Source: Candidatus Planktophila limnetica (GTDB taxonomy: Bacteria; Actinomycetota; Actinomycetes; Nanopelagicales; Nanopelagicaceae). From it: DNA of 10,672 bases. Shown here piece by piece: positions 1 through 7,046 of this stretch. The position numbers were made by a program, and so were the translations under genes. Under the pieces are notes generated by a model, which did not search any database, was not told where the DNA came from, and was given only the letters and a program-made list of their open reading frames with translations. The stretch spans positions 1-10,672 of the forward strand of contig JAPOHK010000018.1 of assembly GCA_029979485.1 (NCBI GenBank), given 5' to 3'. Numbering within the stretch: position 1 is the first letter of the stretch; the number at the start of each line of letters is the position of its first letter.

Positions 1-19
1 AGGCTAATATCAATCGCAT
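1..19 (-). CDS. maf: Maf-family nucleotide pyrophosphatase, first six codons only (partial)
   Basis: Only the 5' end is inside the window. Read on the minus strand from the ATG at 19-17, the codons give MRLILA, which matches the usual opening of Maf proteins (MRLxLAS.SPRR), house-cleaning nucleoside triphosphate pyrophosphatases. The ATG follows the TAA of the epsilon-subunit gene with no base between (TAAATG), so translation is probably coupled. Position supports the call: in Mycobacterium tuberculosis the order accD5-accE5-maf is, from memory, Rv3280-Rv3281-Rv3282. Six residues alone would not identify a family, so the call rests on that opening plus the conserved order. Confidence 0.6.
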
Positions 20-208
20 TTAGATATTTCTACCTGCACCAAACTTGATTGCCTGAGGCATTGGAGCGCGCATAATTGGTTGGGCCCAGTTGCTGCGCTT
101 AATGGTTGGAGTTTTTTCAACACGCTTATGTTGCTTGACTACCTCTTTGAGGATCTCCAATTCACTTTCATTTGGAACCCCACTGATAATTGTGAATTTA
201 GGTGTCAT
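20..208 (-). CDS. accE: Acyl-CoA carboxylase epsilon subunit
   Basis: A 62-residue protein of the small actinobacterial acyl-CoA carboxylase epsilon family. This subunit binds and stabilises the biotin-carboxylase/carboxyltransferase complex and has no catalytic activity. The N-terminal half carries the family pattern, a beta strand then G-x-P-x-x-x-E-L-x-x-L ([17 protein letters not shown], residues 8-24). The C-terminal tail has the typical W-x-x-P...R-x-P segment ([13 protein letters not shown]). Its length fits the family (about 60-90). The ATG overlaps the TGA of the upstream beta-subunit gene by 4 bp (ATGA), so the two are translationally coupled and likely made at similar levels. Sequence similarity in this family is low, so the neighbour contributes much of the confidence. 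Confidence 0.85.
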   Translation of the reverse strand: MTPKFTIISGVPNESELEILKEVVKQHKRVEKTPTIKRSNWAQPIMRAPMPQAIKFGAGRNI

Positions 209-1776
209 AGTGGGATATTTCCATGTTTCTTGGGCGGTAAGGAATCTCTATTAGTTTTCAAGGTTCTTAGGACTTTAGTTATGTATTCACGACTTTGATT
301 TGGTTCGATTACCGCATCTATAAAACCTCGTTCTGCAGCCAAGTAAGGGTTAGCCAGAGTTTCGTTGTACTCAGAAATCAATTCAGCACGTGCCTTATCA
401 GGATCTTTCGCTTCGCCAATTTCTTTGCGGTACAAGATATTTACTGCGCCCTGTGCTCCCATTACTGCAATCTCAGCTGTTGGCCACGCCAAGTTGATAT
501 CTGCTCCGATATATTTAGAGCCCATCACAATGTAAGCACCGCCATAAGCCTTGCGGGTAATTAGTGTGACCATTGGAACAGATGCTTCTGCATACGCATA
601 CAGAAGTTTGGCTCCACGACGAATAATTCCGTTCCACTCCTGTTCTGTTCCAGGTAAGAATCCTGGAACATCCACGAGAGTCAAAATTGGAATATTGAAA
701 GCATCACAGAAACGAACAAAACGAGCAGCTTTCTCACTGGAATCTATATCTAGAGTACCTGCTAATTGATTTGGTTGATTAGCAATAATTCCAACAGATT
801 CACCTTCGATTCGACCAAAACCCACAACAATATTTGGCGCAAAGAGTGCATGAACTTCAAGGAACTCTGCTTCATCCAAAATTGCGGTGATCAAATTTTT
901 CATGTCATATGGCTGATTTGGGCTATCTGGAATAAGTGCATCGAGTGATAAGTCAGAAGATTTCTTATCTAGAGTTTCAGTTGGGGGTAGGTGTGGAGCG
1001 CCATCCATGTTGTTACTTGGTAAATATGAAAGTAGAGCCTTCACATAATCAAAGGCATCATCTTCATTTTGAGCGAGGTAATGTGCATTGCCACTTCGAG
1101 TGTTGTGCGTGTGTGCTCCGCCAAGTTCTTCCATTCCAACATCTTCGCCAGTTACAGTCTTAATAACTTCTGGACCAGTAATAAACATATGAGATGTTTC
1201 ATTGACCATCACAGTGAAATCTGTAAGAGCCGGAGAATAAGCAGCACCGCCAGCGCAAGGTCCAAGAATGAGCGAAATCTGTGGAATGACTCCAGAAGAA
1301 CGAGTGTTTAATCTGAATATGCGCCCGTAACCGCTTAATGAGGCAACGCCTTCTTGAATGCGCGCACCACCTGAATCGCTAATTCCAATTAATGGAATGC
1401 CATTTTTTAAAGCAAACTCTGCAATCTTGACCATTTTTTCTGCAAAGACTTCGCCAAGACTTCCACCCATAACAGTGAAGTCTTGGGAAAACAGAGCGAT
1501 GGAACGTCCATCAACGGTTGCGAAACCGATTACTACACCATCACCATAGGGACGGTTCTCTTGCATTCCAAAATTTGTAGAACGGTGACGGGCAAACTCA
1601 TCTAACTCAGTAAATGAATCTGGATCCACGAGCTTTTCTATGCGCTCACGCGCCGTCATCTTTCCTTTTGCATGCTGCTTTTCAATTGCTCGGGCAGATC
1701 CTGCATGTACAGCTTCATCCAAACGGTGGCGAAGATCCTGAATTTTTCCAGCAGTTGTATGCAGATCACGGTCCAT
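205..1776 (-). CDS. pccB: Acyl-CoA (acetyl/propionyl-CoA) carboxylase, carboxyltransferase beta subunit
   Basis: A 523-residue AccD5/PccB-type carboxyltransferase. It moves CO2 from carboxybiotin onto acetyl- or propionyl-CoA to give malonyl- or methylmalonyl-CoA for fatty-acid and related lipid synthesis, in the cytoplasm. Full family length with both crotonase-like halves. The N-terminal half has [11 protein letters not shown] (Gly136-Gly137) and [16 protein letters not shown] (Gly176-Gly177), which form the first oxyanion hole. The C-terminal half has [14 protein letters not shown], with the second oxyanion glycines at 412-413. Residue 416, the acyl-chain selectivity position, is Ile rather than the Asp of propionyl-specific enzymes. 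The biotin carboxylase/carrier subunit is not in the window. The ATG at 1776 follows a TACCGT hexamer by 6 bases, suggesting a leaderless mRNA. AGGGG is present but only one base from the ATG, too close for a normal Shine-Dalgarno. Confidence 0.97.
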   Translation of the reverse strand: MDRDLHTTAGKIQDLRHRLDEAVHAGSARAIEKQHAKGKMTARERIEKLVDPDSFTELDEFARHRSTNFGMQENRPYGDGVVIGFATVDGRSIALFSQDFTVMGGSLGEVFAEKMVKIAEFALKNGIPLIGISDSGGARIQEGVASLSGYGRIFRLNTRSSGVIPQISLILGPCAGGAAYSPALTDFTVMVNETSHMFITGPEVIKTVTGEDVGMEELGGAHTHNTRSGNAHYLAQNEDDAFDYVKALLSYLPSNNMDGAPHLPPTETLDKKSSDLSLDALIPDSPNQPYDMKNLITAILDEAEFLEVHALFAPNIVVGFGRIEGESVGIIANQPNQLAGTLDIDSSEKAARFVRFCDAFNIPILTLVDVPGFLPGTEQEWNGIIRRGAKLLYAYAEASVPMVTLITRKAYGGAYIVMGSKYIGADINLAWPTAEIAVMGAQGAVNILYRKEIGEAKDPDKARAELISEYNETLANPYLAAERGFIDAVIEPNQSREYITKVLRTLKTNRDSLPPKKHGNIPL

Positions 1777-1781
1777 ACCCC

Positions 1782-1788
1782 TACGGTA
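1782..1788. promoter_or_regulatory. Symmetric bidirectional -10 element for pccB and birA
   Basis: The 18 bp between the two divergent start codons contain TACGGTA. The top strand reads TACGGT (1782-1787), ending 7 bases before the birA GTG. The bottom strand reads TACCGT (1788-1783), ending 6 bases before the pccB ATG. Both match the actinobacterial -10 consensus TANNNT, at the spacing expected if transcription starts on the start codon itself. No convincing -35 hexamer was found on either side, which is common in actinobacterial promoters. The motif is seen directly; its use as a promoter is inferred. Confidence 0.5.
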
Positions 1789-1794
1789 CTAGTC

Positions 1795-2568
1795 GTGGGC
1801 AATGAATTGCATCGTGCGGCGCTACGTGAATCAGAACTGCACGCAGAACTTTTACCTTACTGGCGAGTAAGCGTGGTTGATGTCACTGGATCTACTCAAA
1901 TTGATTTGGCAGAGAGAATTCGCGCAAACACAGCAATTGATGGAGAAGTACTAATTGCAAATTATCAAAGCGCAGGAAAAGGAAGACTTGATAGAGAATT
2001 TATTGCCGCACCATCCTCAGCTCTTTTATTTTCTCTCTACAAAAAAATTACTCGACCACGTGAAGAATGGAATTTTCTCACATTACTTGCAGCACTAGGT
2101 GTAAAAGAAGCTCTGCAGTCTTTAGATAGCAATGCAGTCATCACCGTTAAATGGCCCAATGATCTTTTGATTAAAGAGAGAAAGATTGCTGGACTTTTAT
2201 GTCAAGCAACCGAATACGGGGTAATAATTGGAATTGGCATCAATGTTTCGATGCGTTCTGATGAGCTTCCGGTAGAAACAGCAACATCCTTATTTCTTGA
2301 GAATTTTACAGAGTTAGATCGAAGTAATATTGTAAAAAAAATTCTGCAAATTTTTGAAGAGAAATTCACACTTTGGAATCTTCAAGGAAGCGCACCATTT
2401 ATCCACGATTATGAGAGGGCGTGTTCTTCACTTCACCGTCAAATACAGATAGTTCTGCCTAACCATCCACCTATGGATGCGATTGCTGTTGGAGTTACTT
2501 CACTAGGAGAGTTGAAACTTGAAAATGGAACCCTTGTTAATTCGGCAGACGTACTTCATCTAAGATAA
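1795..2568 (+). CDS. birA: Biotin--[acetyl-CoA-carboxylase] ligase (monofunctional BirA)
   Basis: A 257-residue biotin-protein ligase that makes biotinyl-AMP and attaches biotin to the carrier lysine of acyl-CoA carboxylase. Motifs in order: the GSTQ segment near the N-terminus; GKGRLDR (61-67), the adenylate/biotin-binding loop, with Asp where many enzymes have the second Gly of GRGRxGR; KWPNDL (119-124) with the following catalytic-region lysine in RKIAG (Lys130); GIGINVSM; and a small C-terminal beta domain. There is no N-terminal helix-turn-helix, so it cannot be a DNA-binding repressor of the E. coli type. The GTG at 1795 was chosen because the family alignment begins about 25 residues before GSTQ; an open frame extends upstream to 1672 but lies inside pccB. 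The start follows TACGGT by 7 bases with no Shine-Dalgarno. It is divergent from its likely client operon. Confidence 0.95.
   Translation: MGNELHRAALRESELHAELLPYWRVSVVDVTGSTQIDLAERIRANTAIDGEVLIANYQSAGKGRLDREFIAAPSSALLFSLYKKITRPREEWNFLTLLAALGVKEALQSLDSNAVITVKWPNDLLIKERKIAGLLCQATEYGVIIGIGINVSMRSDELPVETATSLFLENFTELDRSNIVKKILQIFEEKFTLWNLQGSAPFIHDYERACSSLHRQIQIVLPNHPPMDAIAVGVTSLGELKLENGTLVNSADVLHLR
2561..2566 (+). promoter_or_regulatory. Possible -10 hexamer for a leaderless purK transcript
   Basis: TAAGAT, within the last codons of birA, ends exactly 7 bases before the purK GTG at 2574. No Shine-Dalgarno-like purine run lies between it and the GTG. It matches TANNNT at the same spacing as the hexamers ahead of birA, ugd and the permease gene. 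A hexamer this loose occurs often by chance in AT-rich DNA, so the call depends on the repeated spacing across the window. Confidence 0.35.
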
Positions 2569-2573
2569 CTGCT

Positions 2574-3686
2574 GTGAAATCGGAATTCCCAGTCGTCGGC
2601 GTAATTGGTGCTGGCCAACTAGCACGCATGATGATTGCTCCAGCCACTGCACTTGGAGTTAAGTTGATTCCATTTGCATCAAGTGCAACCGATAGCGCAG
2701 CTCAAATTACGCAGTGCGTAATCGGTGATTACACCGATATCGATGCAGTCAAAAAATTTGCAGAATTATGCGATGTTGTGACTTTTGAACACGAGCTAAT
2801 CCCATTGAGCATCATCAAGGCTCTCGAAGTTGCTGGAGTCACAGTTCGCCCAAGCTCTGAATCTTTTGAATTCTCGCAAGACAAACAAGCAATGCGGAAA
2901 AAACTTTCACACTTCAGCGGGCCAAAGAACGTAGTTGTTACTTCAAGCAGTGAAGTTGAAACATATCCCGTAATTGCGAAATCCATTTCTGGGGGATATG
3001 ACGGACGCGGAGTATGGAAAGTAAATTCTCCCCAGGAACTATCTGACTTGTTGAAAAATTCACCCAAGCTTTTGATTGAAGAATTAATTGAATTTGATTA
3101 TGAGATTGCAGTTATGGTTGCTCGCTCACCACACTCTCAAGCAACTTCTTGGGTTCCAACACAAACAATTCAAAGTGATGGAATCTGCACAATGACAATT
3201 TCTCCTGCACCGATAATGAATGCGCAGATGAGTGAGAAAGCTCAGAAAATAGCCCTTGATATCGCTGCAGAGATAAAACTCATTGGCGTGATGGCGGTTG
3301 AAATGTTTGTTAAAGGTGAAGACATATTTATTAACGAACTTGCAATGCGTCCACACAATTCTGGACATTGGACTATTGAGGGCTCCCTGACGAGTCAATT
3401 CGAACAACACTTACGCGCAATTCTTGATCTTCCACTTGGCGATCCATCCATGACAGATGATTTCGCTGTGATGGGAAATATCTTAGGAAAAGACAAAACC
3501 GATATGTATCGCCCGTACCTGCACTTAATGGCGAGAAATTCCTCTCTTAAGTTTCATATGTACGGAAAAGAAGTCCGCCCTGGGCGCAAAATTGGACACG
3601 TTAACGTGATTGGCAAAGACCTCGTAGAATTGCGAACAGAAATAGAACATGCAATCGACTATATGAGTGGAGAAATTGATGAGTGA
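2574..3686 (+). CDS. purK: N5-carboxyaminoimidazole ribonucleotide synthase (PurK)
   Basis: A 370-residue ATP-grasp enzyme that carboxylates AIR to N5-CAIR using ATP and bicarbonate in de novo purine synthesis, handing the product to PurE. The pre-ATP-grasp domain opens with [12 protein letters not shown] (residues 9-20), the PurK hallmark. The ATP-grasp core shows [14 protein letters not shown] (ATP-binding lysine and glycine loop), then [16 protein letters not shown]. The metal/substrate segment is [18 protein letters not shown], followed by [17 protein letters not shown]. All are close to the family consensus, and the length is normal. The GTG start lies 5 bp after the birA stop. Its 3' end overlaps purE by 8 bp, consistent with a tightly coupled pair. 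From memory, the birA-purK-purE neighbourhood is also found in mycobacteria. Confidence 0.97.
   Translation: MKSEFPVVGVIGAGQLARMMIAPATALGVKLIPFASSATDSAAQITQCVIGDYTDIDAVKKFAELCDVVTFEHELIPLSIIKALEVAGVTVRPSSESFEFSQDKQAMRKKLSHFSGPKNVVVTSSSEVETYPVIAKSISGGYDGRGVWKVNSPQELSDLLKNSPKLLIEELIEFDYEIAVMVARSPHSQATSWVPTQTIQSDGICTMTISPAPIMNAQMSEKAQKIALDIAAEIKLIGVMAVEMFVKGEDIFINELAMRPHNSGHWTIEGSLTSQFEQHLRAILDLPLGDPSMTDDFAVMGNILGKDKTDMYRPYLHLMARNSSLKFHMYGKEVRPGRKIGHVNVIGKDLVELRTEIEHAIDYMSGEIDE
3669..3672 (+). promoter_or_regulatory. Ribosome binding site that fixes the purE start
   Basis: GGAG lies six bases ahead of the ATG at 3679, inside the end of purK. It is one of the few clear Shine-Dalgarno sequences in the window. 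It favours 3679 over the in-frame GTG at 3667, which would add four residues (MEKL) before the family's usual N-terminus and has no such signal. Confidence 0.7.
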
Positions 3687-4185
3687 TGTTGCAATCATCA
3701 TGGGCTCAGACTCTGATTGGCCGATCATGGAAGAGGCTGCAAAAATCTTAGATAAATTCTCGATTAGCTATTCTGTCGATGTTCTTTCTGCACACCGCAT
3801 GCCAGAGGAAATGGTCGAGTTTGCAAAGAAAGCGCAATCTGCTGGATATAAAGTGATTATTGCAGGCGCAGGTGGTGCTGCACATTTACCGGGAATGGTT
3901 GCCTCTCTCACAACGCTTCCGGTCATTGGTGTTCCTGTATCGCTTAAAAATTTAGATGGAATGGATTCACTTCTATCGATTGTTCAAATGCCTGTCGGTA
4001 TTCCTGTGGCAACAGTGGCGATTGATAACGCAGGCAATGCGGCAATACTGGCAGCCAGAATTTTAGGAATTAGCAGTGATGCAATCTCACAGAAAGTGGC
4101 TGCTGAACTTAAGGCACTCAATGAAGTTGCTAAAGAAAAAGGTGCTGCTTTACAAAACCGACGAAACCAGAAAACAGGTTTTTAG
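3679..4185 (+). CDS. purE: N5-carboxyaminoimidazole ribonucleotide mutase (PurE, class I)
   Basis: A 168-residue class I PurE that rearranges N5-CAIR to CAIR, the step after PurK. Active-site motifs are all present near the N-terminus: GSDSDW (9-14), SAHRMP (37-42) with His39 as the conserved catalytic histidine, and [12 protein letters not shown] (from 62) forming the phosphate/substrate loop. The next segment, [36 protein letters not shown], is a strong family match, though the residue before DG is Leu. The pairing with purK supports the two-enzyme bacterial route rather than the one-step AIR carboxylase route. Its start overlaps the end of purK by 8 bp and is preceded by GGAG. Its TAG directly abuts the stop codon of the convergent CoA-binding gene, leaving no intergenic terminator. 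Confidence 0.97.
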   Translation: MSDVAIIMGSDSDWPIMEEAAKILDKFSISYSVDVLSAHRMPEEMVEFAKKAQSAGYKVIIAGAGGAAHLPGMVASLTTLPVIGVPVSLKNLDGMDSLLSIVQMPVGIPVATVAIDNAGNAAILAARILGISSDAISQKVAAELKALNEVAKEKGAALQNRRNQKTGF

Positions 4186-4581
4186 TTAGCGCTTGCCGTA
4201 TTCAATTGCAGGACATCTATCCATAATTGCGGTTAATCCAGCGAGTTCTGCTCTTTCTACAGATGCTTTATCAATAACGCCAAGCTGGAGCCAGATTGCT
4301 TTGGCACCAATTGCAATAGCACGATCAACATTGCGGCTGACTAACTCAGAATTAATGAAAAAATCAACCACATCAACTTTTACTGGAATTTCTTCGAGAG
4401 TGGCATATCCTTTTTCGCCGTGAACTACTTCAGCTTTTGGGTGAACAGGAATAATGGTGTGACCTTTTTGCTTCAATAGAGCCGCTACCGAGTAAGCAGC
4501 TCGATCTGGGTTATTACTCAAACCCAGAATTGCCCATGTTTTAAGTTCTAAAACGTGGTCTATTTCTTCTTGCGTATTAAT
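4186..4581 (-). CDS. CoA-binding (YccU-like) domain protein with a non-standard start codon
   Basis: A small Rossmann-type CoA-binding protein of the E. coli YccU family; its cellular role is unknown. Recognisable stretches are GLSNNPDRAAYSVA, HTIIPVHPK, GYATLEEIPVKVDVVDFFINS, AIGAKAIWLQLGVID and the C-terminal MDRCPAIEY, which match YccU nearly in register. The first ordinary start codon, TTG at 4521, gives 111 residues but removes the first beta strand. The frame stays open and coding-like upstream (EEIDHVLELKTWAILGLSNN), back to an ATT at 4581 that overlaps the ugd stop by one base (ATTAA). An in-frame stop (4593-4591) follows upstream. No ATG, GTG or other TTG is available there. Starting at the ATT gives 131 residues, close to the family length (about 137). 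The true start could also be another rare codon (ATA at 4563, CTG at 4527). Confidence 0.8.
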   Translation of the reverse strand: MNTQEEIDHVLELKTWAILGLSNNPDRAAYSVAALLKQKGHTIIPVHPKAEVVHGEKGYATLEEIPVKVDVVDFFINSELVSRNVDRAIAIGAKAIWLQLGVIDKASVERAELAGLTAIMDRCPAIEYGKR

Positions 4582-5887
4582 CGGTGCGGCCTAACGCATG
4601 GAATTGCCATCCAGCAGCGCGCCATTTATCGCGCTCTAATGCATTTCTGCCATCAATGACAATCTTTTTCTTTACAAGAGATGCCAACGCTTTCGGATTT
4701 AACTCGCGATACTCGCGCCACTCAGTGAGGTGCAAAATTAAATCTGCGTCTTTCACGCACTCTTCAACGTTTGCTGCAAAACCAAGATTTGGGAATCTTT
4801 TGCGAGCATTTTCAATGGCTTTTGGATCATGCACCACCACGGATGCACCAGCTGCTTGCAATTGTGCAGCGATATCTAGCGCAGGGGAATCTCGAACGTC
4901 ATCACTGTCGGGTTTAAATGCTGCACCTAGTACGGCAATTTTGTATGAAGTGAGATCTTCAGTGAGTTCGGCACGTACAACGTCGATTACTCGTTGGCGA
5001 GCACGAAGATTAATTGCATCGATTTCGCGCAAGAATTCGAGAGCTTGTTTGGCGCCCAACTCTTCTGCTCTAGCCATGAATGCACGAATATCTTTAGGAA
5101 GACATCCGCCTCCAAATCCAATTCCTGCTTGCAAGAAGCGATTTCCAATTCGTGGGTCATACCCGATTGCCTTAGCTAGAACTGTGACATCTCCGCCCGC
5201 GGCTTCACAAACCTCAGCCATCGCATTAATAAAAGAAATCTTGGTTGCTAGAAATGAGTTTGCTGCAACTTTAACTAACTCTGACGTTGGAAGATCTGCT
5301 CTAATCCAAGGCGTTCCTAAATCGATTACAGGCTTGTAAACCTCTTTTAGAATTTCTTCTGCTCGATCATTTGCTACGCCAACCACTAAACGGTTAGGAG
5401 TGAGTGTGTCTTCAACCGCGAAACCTTCTCGCAAGAACTCTGGATTCCATGCCAAATCTGCGTGTGGAGCACTCTTCGCTAATTGTTCACGTAAACCTTG
5501 GGCGGTACCGACTGGAACAGTTGATTTACCAACAACTAACGAACCATTTTTTAAGTGTGGTGCAATTGCTGCAACTGCAGATTTCACGTAAGTCAGATCC
5601 GCTGCCAAGCCATCTTTGCTTTGTGGTGTTCCAACGCAAATAAAGTGAACGTCAGCATCAGCCACCGCAGAGAAATCAGTCGTAAAGCTTAGGCGACCTG
5701 TTTTGATTTCACTTGCAAGCAAAGAATCTAATCCTGGCTCATAAAAAGGTAACTCGCCTTTGGAAAGTAGTGCAATTTTTTCAGGATCGGTATCGACTCC
5801 AATTACTTCAAAGCCAAGTGAAGACATGCACGCTGCATGAGTAGCACCCAAATAACCACAACCAACAACGGAGAGCTTTAGTGCCAT
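4577..5887 (-). CDS. ugd: UDP-glucose 6-dehydrogenase
   Basis: A 436-residue enzyme that oxidises UDP-glucose to UDP-glucuronate with two NAD+, supplying acidic sugar for surface polysaccharide. The N-terminal NAD-binding Rossmann domain begins GCGYLG (9-14). VGKSTVPVGT and WNPEFLREG follow, then a helical central domain with SELVKVAANSFLATKISFINA. The catalytic cysteine is Cys262 in GFGGGCLPKD. The C-terminal UDP-binding domain carries LGAAFKPDSDDVRDSP. All key residues are present and the length is typical, so it should be active. A GDP-mannose dehydrogenase is a less likely alternative. The ATG lies 10 bp after the LCP stop. A TAGGAT there can be read either as AGGA, a Shine-Dalgarno 8 bases away, or as a TANNNT -10 hexamer 7 bases away. 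With the LCP gene upstream it links precursor supply to polymer attachment. Confidence 0.95.
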   Translation of the reverse strand: MALKLSVVGCGYLGATHAACMSSLGFEVIGVDTDPEKIALLSKGELPFYEPGLDSLLASEIKTGRLSFTTDFSAVADADVHFICVGTPQSKDGLAADLTYVKSAVAAIAPHLKNGSLVVGKSTVPVGTAQGLREQLAKSAPHADLAWNPEFLREGFAVEDTLTPNRLVVGVANDRAEEILKEVYKPVIDLGTPWIRADLPTSELVKVAANSFLATKISFINAMAEVCEAAGGDVTVLAKAIGYDPRIGNRFLQAGIGFGGGCLPKDIRAFMARAEELGAKQALEFLREIDAINLRARQRVIDVVRAELTEDLTSYKIAVLGAAFKPDSDDVRDSPALDIAAQLQAAGASVVVHDPKAIENARKRFPNLGFAANVEECVKDADLILHLTEWREYRELNPKALASLVKKKIVIDGRNALERDKWRAAGWQFHALGRTD

Positions 5888-5894
5888 AGAGATA

Positions 5895-5900
5895 ATCCTA
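5895..5900 (-). promoter_or_regulatory. TAGGAT ahead of ugd: Shine-Dalgarno or leaderless -10
   Basis: On the minus strand TAGGAT begins at the TAG stop of the LCP gene and ends 7 bases before the ugd ATG. The internal AGGA is a plausible ribosome binding site with 8-base spacing. The full hexamer also matches TANNNT at the same distance as the other candidates in this window. The two readings cannot be separated from sequence. Confidence 0.4.
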
Positions 5901-7010
5901 TTTCAGTTCCCCGCATGGATTTTCATCAGCGGTTCGTGTCTTGAATTTATCGATGATAGTTGTCTTAGGTTTTGAAGTACTTGATGCACTAGGAGATGGG
6001 GTTACTTCATCAACGATTGGAAGATCATCGCGCAATCTTTGGAAAAGTTCGGGAGCGAGAACTGAATCCCAAGTTACAACGGAACCAACACCAGGCTCAT
6101 AACCGTTTGGATTACCAATTGGAACTGTCAGTGTTCGAACTTTACTCGCAGATAAATTACGGAGTTGCTTGGCCAAGGTAAGAAGATCGGATTGATTTAA
6201 TCCCGAATCTGTTTTTACTGTAGAGATTGCAGCATTAAAGAAATTCACTAGTTTGATTGGATTGAGCAAAACACCTGTACTTGTTGCTTTTCTTAGGACA
6301 GAGCTCATAAATTGTTGTTGACGTTGCATTCGTCCTATGTCACCAAGTCCATCAAAGTCGCGTGTCCGCACGTACTTTAGAGATTCAATTCCGTTAAGTG
6401 TGTGAACTCCAGCCGCAAGGACAAGGTGGCTTTTAGGATCGTCAATATCTTTCTTTGTACACACTTCGATGCCACCGAGTGCATCTACGATTCCTGCGAA
6501 ACCTGCAAAGTTAACTTCAATGTAGTGATCAATACGCAAATTTGTTGCGAGCTCAACAGTTTCAATTAGTAATGGCGCACCTCCCCAAGCAAAAGCAGCA
6601 TTTATTTTTGATTTACTGACACCAATATCTTTCGTGCCATCTGTACTGCGATGTGCAGGAATGGTGACGAGTGAATCTCGGGGAAGCGAAATGATCATCG
6701 CTTTATCGCGTGCTTTGCTGATGTGAACTAACAGCATTGTGTCGGAGCGACCACCTGCGGCTGTTTTGGTACTTCCTACGCGAAGCACTTTCATCTGCTC
6801 TTTAGTAAGACCTTCTCGTGTATCCGAGCCAACAAGTAAATAGTTGAGAGCTTTAGATGTTTTTTCAGGTCGCGAATCTAATTTTCCGAATACGTCAATT
6901 CTCTTAATGGAACCGCTGACTTGTCCAAGGGCTAACCAGGAAAACGCAGATACGAGAACAACGCTTACTGATAAAACAGTGAGCGCCTTAATTCCTCGCG
7001 TAGTATTCAC
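5898..7010 (-). CDS. LytR-CpsA-Psr (LCP) family wall-polymer ligase
   Basis: A 370-residue LCP protein. The family transfers undecaprenyl- or decaprenyl-pyrophosphate-linked glycopolymers onto peptidoglycan on the outer face of the membrane. A short cytoplasmic tail is followed by one membrane helix (about 8-29) and an extracellular LCP domain. Motifs: NYLLVGSDTR (56-65), GRSDTMLLVHI (from 87), ISLPRDSLVTIP (Arg111-Asp112), then IDHYIEVNFAGFAGIVDALGGIEV, and LKYVRTRDFDGLGDIGRMQRQQ. These hold the Asp/Arg residues that bind pyrophosphate and metal. The C-terminus is a Ser/Pro/Lys-rich linker plus a short tail, with no LytR_C domain. The only two cysteines, Cys184 and Cys366, both lie outside the membrane. 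The start is a GTG, 6 bases after TACGCT. It heads an operon with ugd and is divergent from polysaccharide assembly genes, which fits ligation of that polymer. Confidence 0.93.
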   Translation of the reverse strand: MNTTRGIKALTVLSVSVVLVSAFSWLALGQVSGSIKRIDVFGKLDSRPEKTSKALNYLLVGSDTREGLTKEQMKVLRVGSTKTAAGGRSDTMLLVHISKARDKAMIISLPRDSLVTIPAHRSTDGTKDIGVSKSKINAAFAWGGAPLLIETVELATNLRIDHYIEVNFAGFAGIVDALGGIEVCTKKDIDDPKSHLVLAAGVHTLNGIESLKYVRTRDFDGLGDIGRMQRQQQFMSSVLRKATSTGVLLNPIKLVNFFNAAISTVKTDSGLNQSDLLTLAKQLRNLSASKVRTLTVPIGNPNGYEPGVGSVVTWDSVLAPELFQRLRDDLPIVDEVTPSPSASSTSKPKTTIIDKFKTRTADENPCGELK

Positions 7011-7016
7011 GGGTAG

Positions 7017-7022
7017 AGCGTA
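7017..7022 (-). promoter_or_regulatory. Putative -10 hexamer of a leaderless LCP transcript
   Basis: Minus-strand TACGCT matches TANNNT and ends 6 bases before the GTG of the LCP gene. No Shine-Dalgarno is present in the intervening CTACCC. No clear -35 element was seen. Confidence 0.4.
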
Positions 7023-7031
7023 CTTGGACGA

Positions 7032-7037
7032 TAGCGT
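7032..7037 (+). promoter_or_regulatory. Putative -10 hexamer of the glycosyltransferase operon
   Basis: Plus-strand TAGCGT matches TANNNT and ends 9 bases before the ATG at 7047, implying a leader of zero to about two bases. The AGGGG next to the ATG is only two bases away, too close for an ordinary ribosome binding site. It shares the 36-bp divergent gap with the LCP promoter. Confidence 0.35.
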
Positions 7038-7046
7038 GTAGGGGTT

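Noticed and set aside
1672..1794. N-terminal extension of BirA starting at 1672
   Set aside because: The extra 41 residues lie inside pccB on the other strand and do not resemble a BirA N-terminus or a helix-turn-helix. The GTG at 1795 gives the family's normal length.
1969..1995. Unusual biotin-loop motif in BirA (GKGRLDR, Asp for Gly)
   Set aside because: The GRGRLDR form occurs, as far as I recall, in other actinobacterial BirA proteins, so it is probably lineage-typical and not a defect.
4164..4183. Possible terminator hairpin at the end of purE (AAACC, loop, GGTTT, then TTs)
   Set aside because: The stem is only five base pairs, mostly A-T, with an 8-base loop inside coding sequence. 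It is too weak to call a terminator.
4584..5339. A 251-codon open frame on the plus strand opposite ugd
   Set aside because: It lies entirely antisense to a well-supported ugd, its translation is rich in Ser/Arg/Ala with no recognisable motif, and it mirrors the codon pattern of the gene beneath it.
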